Of a DNA stretch of 64,000 bases, positions 42,138-50,844 are shown piece by piece. A program made the translations under genes and the position numbers. The notes under the pieces were generated by a model. That model had not been told where the DNA came from. It saw only the letters and a program-made list of their open reading frames with translations, and ran no database searches. The first letter of the stretch is position 1; each line of letters opens with the position of its first letter. The stretch is from Deltaproteobacteria bacterium (GTDB lineage: Bacteria > Desulfobacterota > Desulfomonilia > UBA1062), in the NCBI GenBank assembly GCA_018434685.1, contig JAHDOV010000013.1, positions 186,001 through 250,000 on the forward strand, in the 5' to 3' direction.

Positions 42138-42809
42138 TTATTTTATTTCACAGGCAACACACGGTTTCATGTAGCACATCAGATCGCTGTACTCTTCTTT
42201 TTCGATACACGGAGGCCTCAGGTTTGCACAGGCATTGCAGATGGCATGTTCCGGCTGGTTGTACGTACACCGCAGCTGACACGCCGGACAGATGTACATA
42301 CAGGCCCCGCAAAGCCTGCAGACGTCTGAAGACATGTCAAAGGGTGTGCCGATGCTTCGGTCCTCTCCCCTGCCGCGGAAGCCAATGGCGTGAGCCATCA
42401 TCTGCTCGGAACACATCCGCACGCACAGTCCGCACAGGATGCAGTCTTCATGTTCCTGCCTGAAGCGCTGCTGGCGAACCCCATGTGCAGACGCCAGATC
42501 CTGGATGGTCTTTGACTGGGGACACGATGCCAGGAGCAGTTCGATGATCATCCTGCGTGCCCTCACCACCCGCTGAGAAGCTGTCCTGATCTTGAGCCCC
42601 TCCTCCACCGGGTACGTGCAGGAAGAAACCAGTTTTGATCTGGGTTCCTGCCCGATCTCCACGACACAGAGCCTGCAGGCTCCATAGGGGGAGACCCCGT
42701 CATTATGACACAGAGTCGGGATGGGGAAACCGACAAACCGTGCCGCTTCCAGGATGGTCGTTCCTTCCTCGACACGGACATCCAAGCCGTTAATCGTCAC
42801 CGTAACCAT
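42138..42809 (-). CDS. NuoG/HydA-N-like iron-sulfur protein
   Basis: A 223-residue electron-transfer protein equivalent to the N-terminal part of NuoG. An N-terminal 2Fe-2S plant-ferredoxin domain (VTVTINGLDVRVEEGTTIL ... CHNDGVSPYGACRLCVVE ... CTYPVEEG) is followed by a His/Cys 4Fe-4S region (ASCPQSKTIQ, CILCGLCVRMC) and a C-terminal cluster region (CRLCGACMYICPACQLRC, then CNACANLRPPC). It lacks molybdopterin and hydrogenase domains. Overlap and spacing put it between the NuoF-like and GltB-like genes in one operon. Confidence 0.85.
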   Translation of the reverse strand: MVTVTINGLDVRVEEGTTILEAARFVGFPIPTLCHNDGVSPYGACRLCVVEIGQEPRSKLVSSCTYPVEEGLKIRTASQRVVRARRMIIELLLASCPQSKTIQDLASAHGVRQQRFRQEHEDCILCGLCVRMCSEQMMAHAIGFRGRGEDRSIGTPFDMSSDVCRLCGACMYICPACQLRCTYNQPEHAICNACANLRPPCIEKEEYSDLMCYMKPCVACEIK

Positions 42810-42836
42810 ATTCTTTCACCCCTGTCCTTCTCACTC

Positions 42837-44684
42837 CTAGTGTATCTCTACTGCCTCGAATTTGCATATGCTCTTGCAGGCACCGCACCTGCTGCACCGG
42901 TCCTGGTCTATTACATGGCGCTGTTTCTTCTCGCCCGTGATCGCCTGTTCCGGGCATGCCTTCACACACGCGCCGCAGCCCGTGCAGAGTTCACTGATGG
43001 TGAAGCTGATGAGCCCCTTGCAAACCCCGGCAGGACAACGCTTGTGCTCGATATGCTCGAGGTATTCCTCCCTGAAATACTTGAGCGTGGACAGCACGGG
43101 ATTCGGTGCCGTCTGACCCAGGCCGCACATGGCAACGTCCTTCAGGATCAGGGCGAGCTCCTCGAGGATCTTCAGATGATTCAGGGTCCCCCTTCCGGAG
43201 GCAATATCGTCGAGCAGCTCGAACATCCTCTGGGTACCCTTGCGGCAGGCAAAACACTTGCCGCACGACTCGTCCTTGAGAAAGTTCATGAAGTATTTTG
43301 CCACATCGATCATGCAGGTATTTCCATCCATGACGATCATACCGCCTGAGCCCATGATGGAGCCTGCCTGGGCAAGGCTCTCGTAGCTGATGGGTATGTC
43401 GAACATGCCCGCAGGGATGCAGCCTCCCGAAGGCCCCCCGGTCTGCACGGCCTTGATGCCGGCCTTGCCGGACTGTCCGCCGCCGATATCGTAGATAATC
43501 TCCCTGACCGGAGTGCCCATGGGCACCTCCACCAGTCCGGTGTTCTTTATCTTTCCCACGAGGCTGAAGATCTTCGTGCCGGTATTCATCCGACCGGTCT
43601 TCCTGTATTCCTGGGCACCGTCTCTGAGGACAACCGGGATGTTTGCCCACGTTTCCACATTATTGATGAGCGTGGGTTTGCCATGAATCCCTTTCTGGAC
43701 AGGGAACGGGGGCCTCTGGCAGGGCTCTCCCATCCTGCCTTCAATGGAGCGCATCAATGCTGTCTCTTCTCCGCACACAAAGGCCCCGGCTCCCTTGACC
43801 AGGGAGATGTCAAAGCTGAACCCCGAACCGAGGATATTGCCGCCCAGCAGCCCGAGGGCCCGGGACTGTTTCAGCGCATTGTTCAGGTGCTTGATGGCAA
43901 GGGGATATTCCGTGCGCACGTACATTACGCCCTGATCAGCTCCCGTGGCATAGGCACCGATGAGCATGCCCTCGATGATGCTGTGCGGGTTGCCCTCGAG
44001 CAGGCTGCGGTCCATGTAGGCCCCGGGGTCCCCCTCGTCGGCATTGCACACGATGTACTTCCCTTTTCCGTCTGCTGCACCGGAGAGGAACTCCCATTTC
44101 ATGCCGGTGGGGAACCCTGCCCCTCCCCGGCCGCGGAGTTCGGAATCCTTGACCTCTTCGATAACCTGCCGGGGCTCCATATCCGCAAGGAGCCGGACAA
44201 AGGCGAAATATCCGCCGATTCGCAGGTAGTCATACACGTCGAGGGGGTCGATCTTTTCGTTCTGTGAAAGGAGGAGCCTGGATTGATGACGATAGAACGG
44301 GATGTCGTCCTGCCTGGCGATTCTCTGCCCGGTTTCCTCGTCGACAAACAAAAGGTCTTCGACCACCTCTTGCCGCACCAGTGCATCGATGATCCTCTTC
44401 ATGCCGGTGATATCCACCCTGGGGTAGAAGGTCCCGGCCGGTTCGATAAGCACCGAGGGTTCCATCTGGCAGAAGCCGTGACAGCCGGTTACCCTCAGAT
44501 GAAGCTTGTCCTGGAGTTTTCTCCTGATGATCTCGCGCTGGGCGGTGCGGACAAGATCCGATGCCCCGCTTGCCTGGCCGCAGGTGCCCGCAGGGATGAT
44601 GATGGTGGGGATATCGGCGTTGTAGTCTGAACAAAGCCGCTCCTGCAGTGCCGTGAATTCTTCTCGTGAGCTTAGATAGTCCAT
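42837..44684 (-). CDS. NuoF-like NADH-binding flavoprotein subunit
   Basis: A 615-residue protein with five recognisable parts: an N-terminal thioredoxin-like 2Fe-2S domain (about 25-110; PAGTCGQASG, GCHGFCQMEPSV), the FMN/NADH domain (GRGGAGFPTGMKWEF, ADEGDPGAYMDRS), the SLBB segment, the 4Fe-4S site (ESCGKCFACRKGT) and two C-terminal 4Fe-4S ferredoxin motifs (CTGCGACVKACP, CSRCGACKSICKF). This resembles HydB/HndC/NuoF of soluble NAD(P)-linked hydrogenases and bifurcating complexes. The start MDYLSS at 44684 is preferred to an ATG at 44732 because AGGAT lies upstream; the longer form would overlap the NuoE-like gene. Confidence 0.88.
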   Translation of the reverse strand: MDYLSSREEFTALQERLCSDYNADIPTIIIPAGTCGQASGASDLVRTAQREIIRRKLQDKLHLRVTGCHGFCQMEPSVLIEPAGTFYPRVDITGMKRIIDALVRQEVVEDLLFVDEETGQRIARQDDIPFYRHQSRLLLSQNEKIDPLDVYDYLRIGGYFAFVRLLADMEPRQVIEEVKDSELRGRGGAGFPTGMKWEFLSGAADGKGKYIVCNADEGDPGAYMDRSLLEGNPHSIIEGMLIGAYATGADQGVMYVRTEYPLAIKHLNNALKQSRALGLLGGNILGSGFSFDISLVKGAGAFVCGEETALMRSIEGRMGEPCQRPPFPVQKGIHGKPTLINNVETWANIPVVLRDGAQEYRKTGRMNTGTKIFSLVGKIKNTGLVEVPMGTPVREIIYDIGGGQSGKAGIKAVQTGGPSGGCIPAGMFDIPISYESLAQAGSIMGSGGMIVMDGNTCMIDVAKYFMNFLKDESCGKCFACRKGTQRMFELLDDIASGRGTLNHLKILEELALILKDVAMCGLGQTAPNPVLSTLKYFREEYLEHIEHKRCPAGVCKGLISFTISELCTGCGACVKACPEQAITGEKKQRHVIDQDRCSRCGACKSICKFEAVEIH

Positions 44685-44688
44685 GATA

Positions 44689-45579
44689 TCATCCTGGGAT
44701 CTGTTCTCTGGCGTCGTTCCTGAGTTCATCACGCCAGAGGTGACCGTTCAAAGATATCGTGCTGTTGTTGCATCCCCAGCGCGTACACATGAGGAGGGAG
44801 CCTCCTCCCTGAAAACCGAGCGTTACCATGGGGAAGCCGCAGTCGAGGCAGGCTGCCTTTCCGACGAGTTCTGCATGGCACTCCGGGCAGAAGAACTTCA
44901 CCGGGGTATCGGCCACAAAGGGGTGTTCGGATTCAAGGCAGTGACTCCCATAGAGGCTCGACATCCTCACCCAGCCCCTCGTACCGTTGAATGAACACGC
45001 AAGCGATATGGCCGGATAATCCTCGATACGATTCTGCTCGTCCATCAGGCCATGGTTACAGTGCGGGCAGTACACCTCGACGGGGAACAGGCGGTCTTCC
45101 CTGTCGCCAGGCTCTTCGGCGAACCCTGAGCTGGTCTTGGCGATGATCTTTTTCACATCCGTCCTTTTTACGTTGGAAAAATAGTGGCCATCCACCAGGA
45201 CGATCGGCCCAAGGGCACACGTCCCCAGGCAGTTGACCGTCTCGAGCGTGAATTCCCGGTCCTGGGTGGTTTCACCTGGCCTGAGTCCCAGTTCCCGGGT
45301 AAACTCATCCACGATCCCCGGTGCAGAGCGTACATGACAGGCAGTTCCCATGCAGACTGATATGTGATGCTTTCCCCTGGGCTTGAGGCTGAAGGCCTTG
45401 TAAAAGGTCGCCACCCCGTAAATGTCGACAAGGCTGCGGCCCGTTTCCTCCGCAACGATTCTCAATGCATCCTCGGGAAGATAGTGGTGTCTGGCCTGGA
45501 TATCCTCCAGGATCGAGATGAGGGCTCCCAGTTCACCCTGATGATGGCTGACAATCTCCTTAATATATTCCGGGCTCAT
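44689..45579 (-). CDS. NuoE-like 2Fe-2S protein with C-terminal zinc-ribbon-like extension
   Basis: A 296-residue protein. Residues 1-150 are a normal NuoE: GVATFYKAFSL, ISVCMGTACHVRSAPGIV and the cluster Cys in VNCLGTCALGPIVLV. The additional 140 residues contain Cys pairs YCPHCNHGL, FFCPECHAEL, ACLDCGFP and MCTRWGCN, typical of zinc-ribbon/rubredoxin-like knuckles, with no enzyme domain recognised. NuoE is usually 160-180 residues, so the extension is unusual. It opens the redox gene group and is followed directly by the NuoF-like gene. Confidence 0.85.
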   Translation of the reverse strand: MSPEYIKEIVSHHQGELGALISILEDIQARHHYLPEDALRIVAEETGRSLVDIYGVATFYKAFSLKPRGKHHISVCMGTACHVRSAPGIVDEFTRELGLRPGETTQDREFTLETVNCLGTCALGPIVLVDGHYFSNVKRTDVKKIIAKTSSGFAEEPGDREDRLFPVEVYCPHCNHGLMDEQNRIEDYPAISLACSFNGTRGWVRMSSLYGSHCLESEHPFVADTPVKFFCPECHAELVGKAACLDCGFPMVTLGFQGGGSLLMCTRWGCNNSTISLNGHLWRDELRNDAREQIPG

Positions 45580-45637
45580 ACGATTCCTTCCTCCACAAGA
45601 CGGATTGTTGTTTCTCCTGTTCTGCGACAGCGCCCCA

Positions 45638-45946
45638 TCACCTGTACTCTTCGCAGTGCCATACGCCCCCCGCGGGTTTGGGAAAACTGCATACCTTGCG
45701 GTGCATACAATTACTGCACAGCCCCATGACCTGCTGGGGCGACTTGTTTATCGGGCTATTCGGATTGCGTTTGGGCGATCCCCCCGTACCGGGAGAAAAT
45801 TTCGTCTTCCCGGTCTCCTGCGTGGCATCTGCTGTCTGATATTCCTCGCAGTAGTGAACACTTTCCAGATGGTTCTTGGCGAACATGCAATCAGATGAAA
45901 AGGTACAGGTCGAACAGAGTCCGTCGGAATTGCTGTAGTCTTGCAT
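45638..45946 (-). CDS. Cys-rich protein with duplicated GLCxxCx5C...CEEY module
   Basis: A 102-residue protein built from two related modules: GLCSTCTFSSDCMFAK (about 9-24, ending VHYCEEY) and GLCSNCMHRKVCSFPK (about 75-90, ending VWHCEEY). The shared pattern is GLC-x2-C-x5-C-x-F-x-K ... CEEY. Four Cys per module could bind zinc or an iron-sulfur cluster. A low-complexity Gly/Pro/Asn linker joins the modules. Its ATG follows GGGGAGATGCC. It is 58 bases upstream of the NuoE-like gene on the same strand, so it is a candidate redox-operon member. I do not recognise a named family. Confidence 0.65.
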   Translation of the reverse strand: MQDYSNSDGLCSTCTFSSDCMFAKNHLESVHYCEEYQTADATQETGKTKFSPGTGGSPKRNPNSPINKSPQQVMGLCSNCMHRKVCSFPKPAGGVWHCEEYR

Positions 45947-46144
45947 GGCATCTCCCCGTGTTCTTCACGTTCTTCTCCCTAAGGGCAAGAGGCATGCCAC
46001 CTCATAACGACAGGATTTGCCGTGGCAGTTCACCGCCAGGAGCAGGCACATTGATAGATAATATATTGATTATACGTATTTTATCAGACTGGCAGGAAAC
46101 TCGCGCCGCAGAATCACGACCGGTGAGGCAGGGCTGTGTCCGGT

Positions 46145-46198
46145 GCGGGAAAGTGGGGAGAAACTCACCGGCTGGCGAGTTTCTCCCCACTTTCCCGC
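46145..46198 (-). terminator. Very long perfect hairpin after the sigma-54 activator gene
   Basis: The left arm (46145-46166) and right arm (46177-46198) form a perfect 22-base stem around ACCGGCTGGC. On the minus strand it lies four bases past the activator's stop codon. It lacks a T-run, so it may act as an RNA stabiliser or rho-associated terminator. Confidence 0.7.
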
Positions 46199-46202
46199 GG
46201 AA

Positions 46203-47549
46203 CTATTCAGGTGCTGTGCCCAGGGGCTTGAGCTTGTCCCTCAGCGTCTTGCGGTCGATCCGGAGAATCTCTGCGGCGCGTGATTTATTGCCCCCCACGC
46301 TTGCCAGCACCATGCGGATGTAGGTGGCTTCCTCTTCAGCCAGCGACTTGAAGGGTACGGTCCCGGACATGGCTGAAAACCGCATGATGGAAGGCAGGTC
46401 CGGAACCTCGATGATCTTGTCTTCGGTCATGACCACCAGGCGCTGGACAAGGTTCTCCAGTTCCCTGATATTGCCGGGCCAGGAATAATTCATGAGCACC
46501 TGGAGGGTATCATCGGAAAACGCAGGGGTGGGCTTTCCCAGCTCATCGGCAAATTTGGCTGCAAAGTGAGCGATCAGCAGGGCGATATCCTCCCGCCGCT
46601 CCCGCAGCGGCGGGACCGTGATGGAGATGACATTCAGCCGGAAAAAGAGATCTTCGCGGAATGCACCCTTTTTTACCAGGCTTCGCAGATCCTTGTTGCA
46701 CGAAGCCACGATGCGCACGTCGATCTGCTGGGTCCTCCTTGCTCCGACCATGCACACCTGCTTGTCCTGGAGAACCCGCAGGAGTTTTACCTGCATGGCC
46801 GGACTCATCTCGTTGACCTCGTCCAGAAAGATCGTGCCCCCGTCGGCAGTCTGGAAAAATCCGGCCCGGGATTCATGGGCACCGGTGAAGGCGCCTTTCA
46901 TATATCCGAACAGCTCACTTTCGAGCAGTTTTTCCGGGATGGCCCCGCAGTTGACCGGAACAAACGGTGCCGAAGCCCGGCTGCTGCTGTAGTGTACGGC
47001 CCGTGCCACCAGTTCCTTGCCCGTGCCGCTCTCGCCCAGGACGAGAACAGTGGCAGTGGATACCGCTGCCTTCTCTATGTCTGCGAGCACCTTGCGAATC
47101 GCCTTTGACCCTCCGAGAATGCCGTAGGTATCCGGTCCCTCATGGGGTTTTCTGCCGAGCACGGTCTTGCGCAGCTGCTGTTTGTTGAGCGCCCGCTCAA
47201 CGGCCGCGAAGAGCTCTTCATCGGTAAAGGGTTTCGGAAGGTACTCCTCTGCCCCCATCTTCACTGCCTCCACTGCCCCTTTTACCGATGCATATCCGGT
47301 GATCATGATCACCTCGGTATCATGGTAGTTCTCCCTGATGTGCCTGATCAGATCGAGTCCGCTTGCCTTGGGCATCTTGTAGTCGGTAATGACCAGGTCG
47401 ATGGGAGAGCTCTCCAGAATCCTGATCGCATCGACCACACTGGGAGCGGTCACCACCCGGTATCCCTGCGAGGTCAGGTTGCGCTCGAGCACCTCGAGTG
47501 CTGTGGGCGCATCATCGACAACAAGAATGCTGCTCTTTCGCGCTGCCAT
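46203..47549 (-). CDS. Sigma-54-dependent response regulator (NtrC/AtoC family)
   Basis: A 448-residue activator with a receiver (1-120; Asp in LVITDYKMP, Lys in YLPKPF), an AAA+ domain (about 145-380; Walker A GESGTGKEL, GAFTGA loop ESELFGYMKGAFTGAHES, Walker B GGTIFLDEVNE, R-finger region RLNVISITVPPLRERREDI) and a C-terminal Fis-type HTH (NKSRAAEILRIDRKTLRDKLKPLG). All elements needed to drive RpoN open-complex formation are present. It is encoded four bases behind the partner histidine kinase gene. Confidence 0.95.
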   Translation of the reverse strand: MAARKSSILVVDDAPTALEVLERNLTSQGYRVVTAPSVVDAIRILESSPIDLVITDYKMPKASGLDLIRHIRENYHDTEVIMITGYASVKGAVEAVKMGAEEYLPKPFTDEELFAAVERALNKQQLRKTVLGRKPHEGPDTYGILGGSKAIRKVLADIEKAAVSTATVLVLGESGTGKELVARAVHYSSSRASAPFVPVNCGAIPEKLLESELFGYMKGAFTGAHESRAGFFQTADGGTIFLDEVNEMSPAMQVKLLRVLQDKQVCMVGARRTQQIDVRIVASCNKDLRSLVKKGAFREDLFFRLNVISITVPPLRERREDIALLIAHFAAKFADELGKPTPAFSDDTLQVLMNYSWPGNIRELENLVQRLVVMTEDKIIEVPDLPSIMRFSAMSGTVPFKSLAEEEATYIRMVLASVGGNKSRAAEILRIDRKTLRDKLKPLGTAPE

Positions 47550-47553
47550 TGTC

Positions 47554-49281
47554 TCAGTTCTCCTCCGGGATTGTGTTGAGTTTACGTGGGAGTGTGATCA
47601 GAAAACGGGCACCCTGGCCCACCGTACTTTCAACCTGTATCTCTCCCCCGTGTGCAGTCACAATGCCATGCACCACTGCAAGACCCAAGCCAGTCCCCTG
47701 GTCTACATCCTTGGTGGTGAAGAACGGCACGAATATGCTCTCTTTCACCTCGTCACTCATGCCGATGCCCGTATCCTGGACCATGAGTGATACCCTTGCG
47801 GCATCAGCTGTGGTCCGAATGGTCAGGACTCCCTCATCGGGCATGGCCTGGAGGGCATTGACCACCAGGTTGGACAGCACCTGCAGCAGCTGCGATTTGT
47901 CCGCAATTATTTCAGGCAGGTCCGGATCGAGAACGCGCTGCAGAACTACGCCGGATTTGCTGCACAACGATTCAAACAGGCTCAGCTCATCTTCAATGAT
48001 CCGGTTCAGATTTACCAGTGTCCTGCTGGGGGGGGCCTGGCGGGCGAATATCAGGAGTTCCCGTATGATCGTGCGCGCATGCAACGATGCATCCGTTATC
48101 TTTTTGATGTCTTCCAGCGCCGGTTGCGGCATCCCCGGCGTTTTCTCGACGAGCTGGGCAAATCCGAGTATCGTGTTCAACGGTTCGTTGAGCTCGTGAG
48201 CCACTCCTGCGGCAAGCTGCCCGATCGCTGCCAGGCGGTCGGCCCGGATCAGCTGATTCTGGAGCTCGGACCTGATAGCCTCTGTCTCCCGGTGTTCAAT
48301 CATCAGCGCTATCTGTCCGGCAATATTGTCGATCAGGCTCTGCTCTTCATCAAGGAAAGGATTCCCCTGAAGGAATGGCCTTTCGTTTGAGTAATGAACC
48401 TCCACCACGCCCCGCTCTTTGCCCCTGGCACCTATCCGGGCCGCCTGCTTATGCACGCCCTCTAAGAAATCAGGGGTCTGGAAGGTTTCTCCGTCGACAA
48501 CGATCCGGGCACAGGCACGCGCGGGATATTGCCAGGCAGGCGGGAGCACCGTGACGATATTCGCGAGTTTGTGCTCAAACGTTATGTCCGGCTGCGAGGC
48601 GATCTGTGCAATGCCGTACAGGCAGGTCAGTTCCTTGACCCGCTCATGCAGCCGTGCCTGCGAATGGTGGTGAAGCAGTGCAAGCTCGAATTTTGCCGCG
48701 ATGGTCTCTACATATTCCATCCTCTCTGCGGTATACTGGTTCTTTCGTTTGTTCTTGAACAGGAGCAGGCCGATCTTGTCTTCTCCGAAATGGAGCGGGC
48801 TCACTGCCAGCGACCGGTAGGCACCGCCGATAAGGAGCTCTTCAGATGGCATGTCAGGGGAAGATCCCAGGTTCCACAACAAGGGGTTATGGGTGTCTCC
48901 GGTCCAGAAACTTTCGTACTTCGTCAGCGAGGGAAGGACCGGCCGGACCCGGGAATGCAGGATGGATCTGCAGAGCCTTTCGAGATCCGAAGCAACCCCC
49001 TCCCCGGGACCGGGCGCGGATATGGTTCGAAACTCGCAGGCAGAGCTTCCCTGCCTGGACGCCTCGCATCGAAGCACCTCGTCACTGTCTTTCAGCCAGA
49101 GCTCAACCGCATCGCAACCGGAATACTCCAGGACGAGGCTCAGCACATCGGACAAAAAGTCGAATTTCGGCCTGTCCCGGGTTGCATACTTCAGGAGGTG
49201 CTGAGAGAAATCGAGCCGGTCTCCGGAAAGGTAGCGGCCTGTGTCTGAAGAGTTCCTGTTTCCCTTGTCTCTTATCGGCAT
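47554..49281 (-). CDS. Sensor histidine kinase with GAF domains
   Basis: A 575-residue kinase, soluble by inspection. GAF-like regions lie at about 30-200 and 215-335, followed by the H-box AAGVAHELNEPLNTILGFAQLV (His near 375) and HATPase motifs NLVVNALQAMP, VQDTGIGMSDEVKESIF, GTGLGLAVVHGI. It probably phosphorylates the sigma-54 activator encoded four bases downstream. The ATG start at 49281 is chosen; a longer frame from 49347 needs a TTG start. The stimulus is unknown. Confidence 0.88.
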   Translation of the reverse strand: MPIRDKGNRNSSDTGRYLSGDRLDFSQHLLKYATRDRPKFDFLSDVLSLVLEYSGCDAVELWLKDSDEVLRCEASRQGSSACEFRTISAPGPGEGVASDLERLCRSILHSRVRPVLPSLTKYESFWTGDTHNPLLWNLGSSPDMPSEELLIGGAYRSLAVSPLHFGEDKIGLLLFKNKRKNQYTAERMEYVETIAAKFELALLHHHSQARLHERVKELTCLYGIAQIASQPDITFEHKLANIVTVLPPAWQYPARACARIVVDGETFQTPDFLEGVHKQAARIGARGKERGVVEVHYSNERPFLQGNPFLDEEQSLIDNIAGQIALMIEHRETEAIRSELQNQLIRADRLAAIGQLAAGVAHELNEPLNTILGFAQLVEKTPGMPQPALEDIKKITDASLHARTIIRELLIFARQAPPSRTLVNLNRIIEDELSLFESLCSKSGVVLQRVLDPDLPEIIADKSQLLQVLSNLVVNALQAMPDEGVLTIRTTADAARVSLMVQDTGIGMSDEVKESIFVPFFTTKDVDQGTGLGLAVVHGIVTAHGGEIQVESTVGQGARFLITLPRKLNTIPEEN

Positions 49282-49508
49282 GCGATACTCATGCTTCCCT
49301 TGAATAATCCCGGTCAGTCTGTTCCGAATACACAACAACGCCCGCAATCATGGGTGTTTTGAATACCATATATGGTTTGCGGGTTCAATGTTTTCAGGAA
49401 GGGAGGCATGATGATTGCCGAACATCTGCCGAAGAGATGCGTCGTGTCCCCCTGTGCTGAACACGAGACTGTCCCGGTTCTCTATCGCCACGTTCGTCTT
49501 GAAACGTA

Positions 49509-50699
49509 TCACCGGCGGTTTTCTGATTCGAAGCGGGCGAATACCGTGCTGTCCCTGAGCAGTTCCAGGATCTCACCCTGTATTCTGTACGAGGTGGCAG
49601 TCTCCACGGTTTTACAGTCCTCACCCGGCACGATGTTGATGAACCTCTCCACGATCAGCATCTCTTCCCTGCCCTCGCCCTCCATCTTCTGCCGGTTGGC
49701 GAAATGCCCCTCCACGGTAACGAAGATCTCCTGGCCCGGCTCGTGTTCCGTGCCAAGATATGCCCGCTCGAGCGCGAGATAGTCTCTCTCCATGGCAACC
49801 GGGAATCTCCTTGACGTCCGGCACTCGACAAACAGCGCTGCATCGGCCAGGTAGGAGAACATCCCACTCAGGAGAACCCTGTCTCCGGCAGCAGCCGGTG
49901 CCGGTTCCGATACCGTATCGCCTTCAGAGATCACTCCCTCAGCGCCGGCATGGCCAGCCAACCGCACCACCTCGACAGCAACGGTGGAGGGATTCCCCCG
50001 GGTGATCACCGGATACGCCATGGCGGTGGTGAACTCTCTCTTACCGGCTAAGACAACGTCTGCACGAACCTGATAGGTATGGAGCGGGTCGACATCTGCC
50101 GTGGCATAGTAGATATGGAACGGTATGGGCATCTGCCGGCCCGGCGACGGTATGTTCTGGTCGGCGACAAAACCGGCCGGTGCATCCTGAAAGGAAACTT
50201 CCAGCAGGCTCAGGTAAATGAAGGCATCTTCCGGAAGGGCTCCGAGTTCCCGGCAGGTCACCGTTCCGGTTACCCTCGCCCCTGCAGCGTCGTTACGTCG
50301 GTACTCACCGCTCAGATAATCTTTCCCGGCAAGCGTCAGTGTCCGATCCGTGAGCATGACGACCTTCAGAGAGCTTTCAGAGGGCTGTGCATAGCGGGTG
50401 GAATTAGTGCTGAGGATCAGCGTCTCGTTCTCGATGCGCCATGCAAGACCGTTCATCGTGTGAATGCCGATGAAGCCGAAGATGCCGTCCTCATCGAACC
50501 GCATCCCCTCGATGGCTCCCTGCTGCCCCCGTATGTGGCGCACCCAGGTTCCCACCATGCGTGCCCGGAGATTTTCGCTACTGGTACCCTCCCCAATGAT
50601 TTCGTCTTTTGCAGAACCCCTGCCCGGATCGAGCAGAGCACTGCAGCCGGCCAGGAGTATCAGGACAGCAATCAGTGCTGTTTCAGCTTTCTTCACCAT
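49509..50699 (-). CDS. Multi-domain lipoprotein with YbaY-like region
   Basis: A 396-residue protein. Lipobox LILLAGC (Cys near residue 19). The first third (about 45-140; GTWVRHIRGQQGAIEGMRF) looks lipocalin-like. The middle (about 140-245; VTGTVTCRELGALPEDAFIY ... PIPFHIYY ... YQVRADV) resembles the YbaY/YscW 'type III chaperone-like' domain, and the remainder (about 275-390) contains SYLADAALFVECRTSRRFPV, similar to NlpE-type lipoproteins. The start at 50699 is MVKKAETALIA. It is likely an outer-membrane envelope-stress component; no partner is adjacent. Confidence 0.65.
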   Translation of the reverse strand: MVKKAETALIAVLILLAGCSALLDPGRGSAKDEIIGEGTSSENLRARMVGTWVRHIRGQQGAIEGMRFDEDGIFGFIGIHTMNGLAWRIENETLILSTNSTRYAQPSESSLKVVMLTDRTLTLAGKDYLSGEYRRNDAAGARVTGTVTCRELGALPEDAFIYLSLLEVSFQDAPAGFVADQNIPSPGRQMPIPFHIYYATADVDPLHTYQVRADVVLAGKREFTTAMAYPVITRGNPSTVAVEVVRLAGHAGAEGVISEGDTVSEPAPAAAGDRVLLSGMFSYLADAALFVECRTSRRFPVAMERDYLALERAYLGTEHEPGQEIFVTVEGHFANRQKMEGEGREEMLIVERFINIVPGEDCKTVETATSYRIQGEILELLRDSTVFARFESENRR

Positions 50700-50844
50700 A
50701 TAGTATTCTCTGTTACTGACATGTAAAAACAAGGTAATATTCTCTCTTGTCCCCATGAATATCCGTTACATCAACCCTGGAATCTCACGTCTTTTCATCA
50801 CGACAGATTATCATCTGTCGCGACAACCTCTCCCTGCCGGGGCC

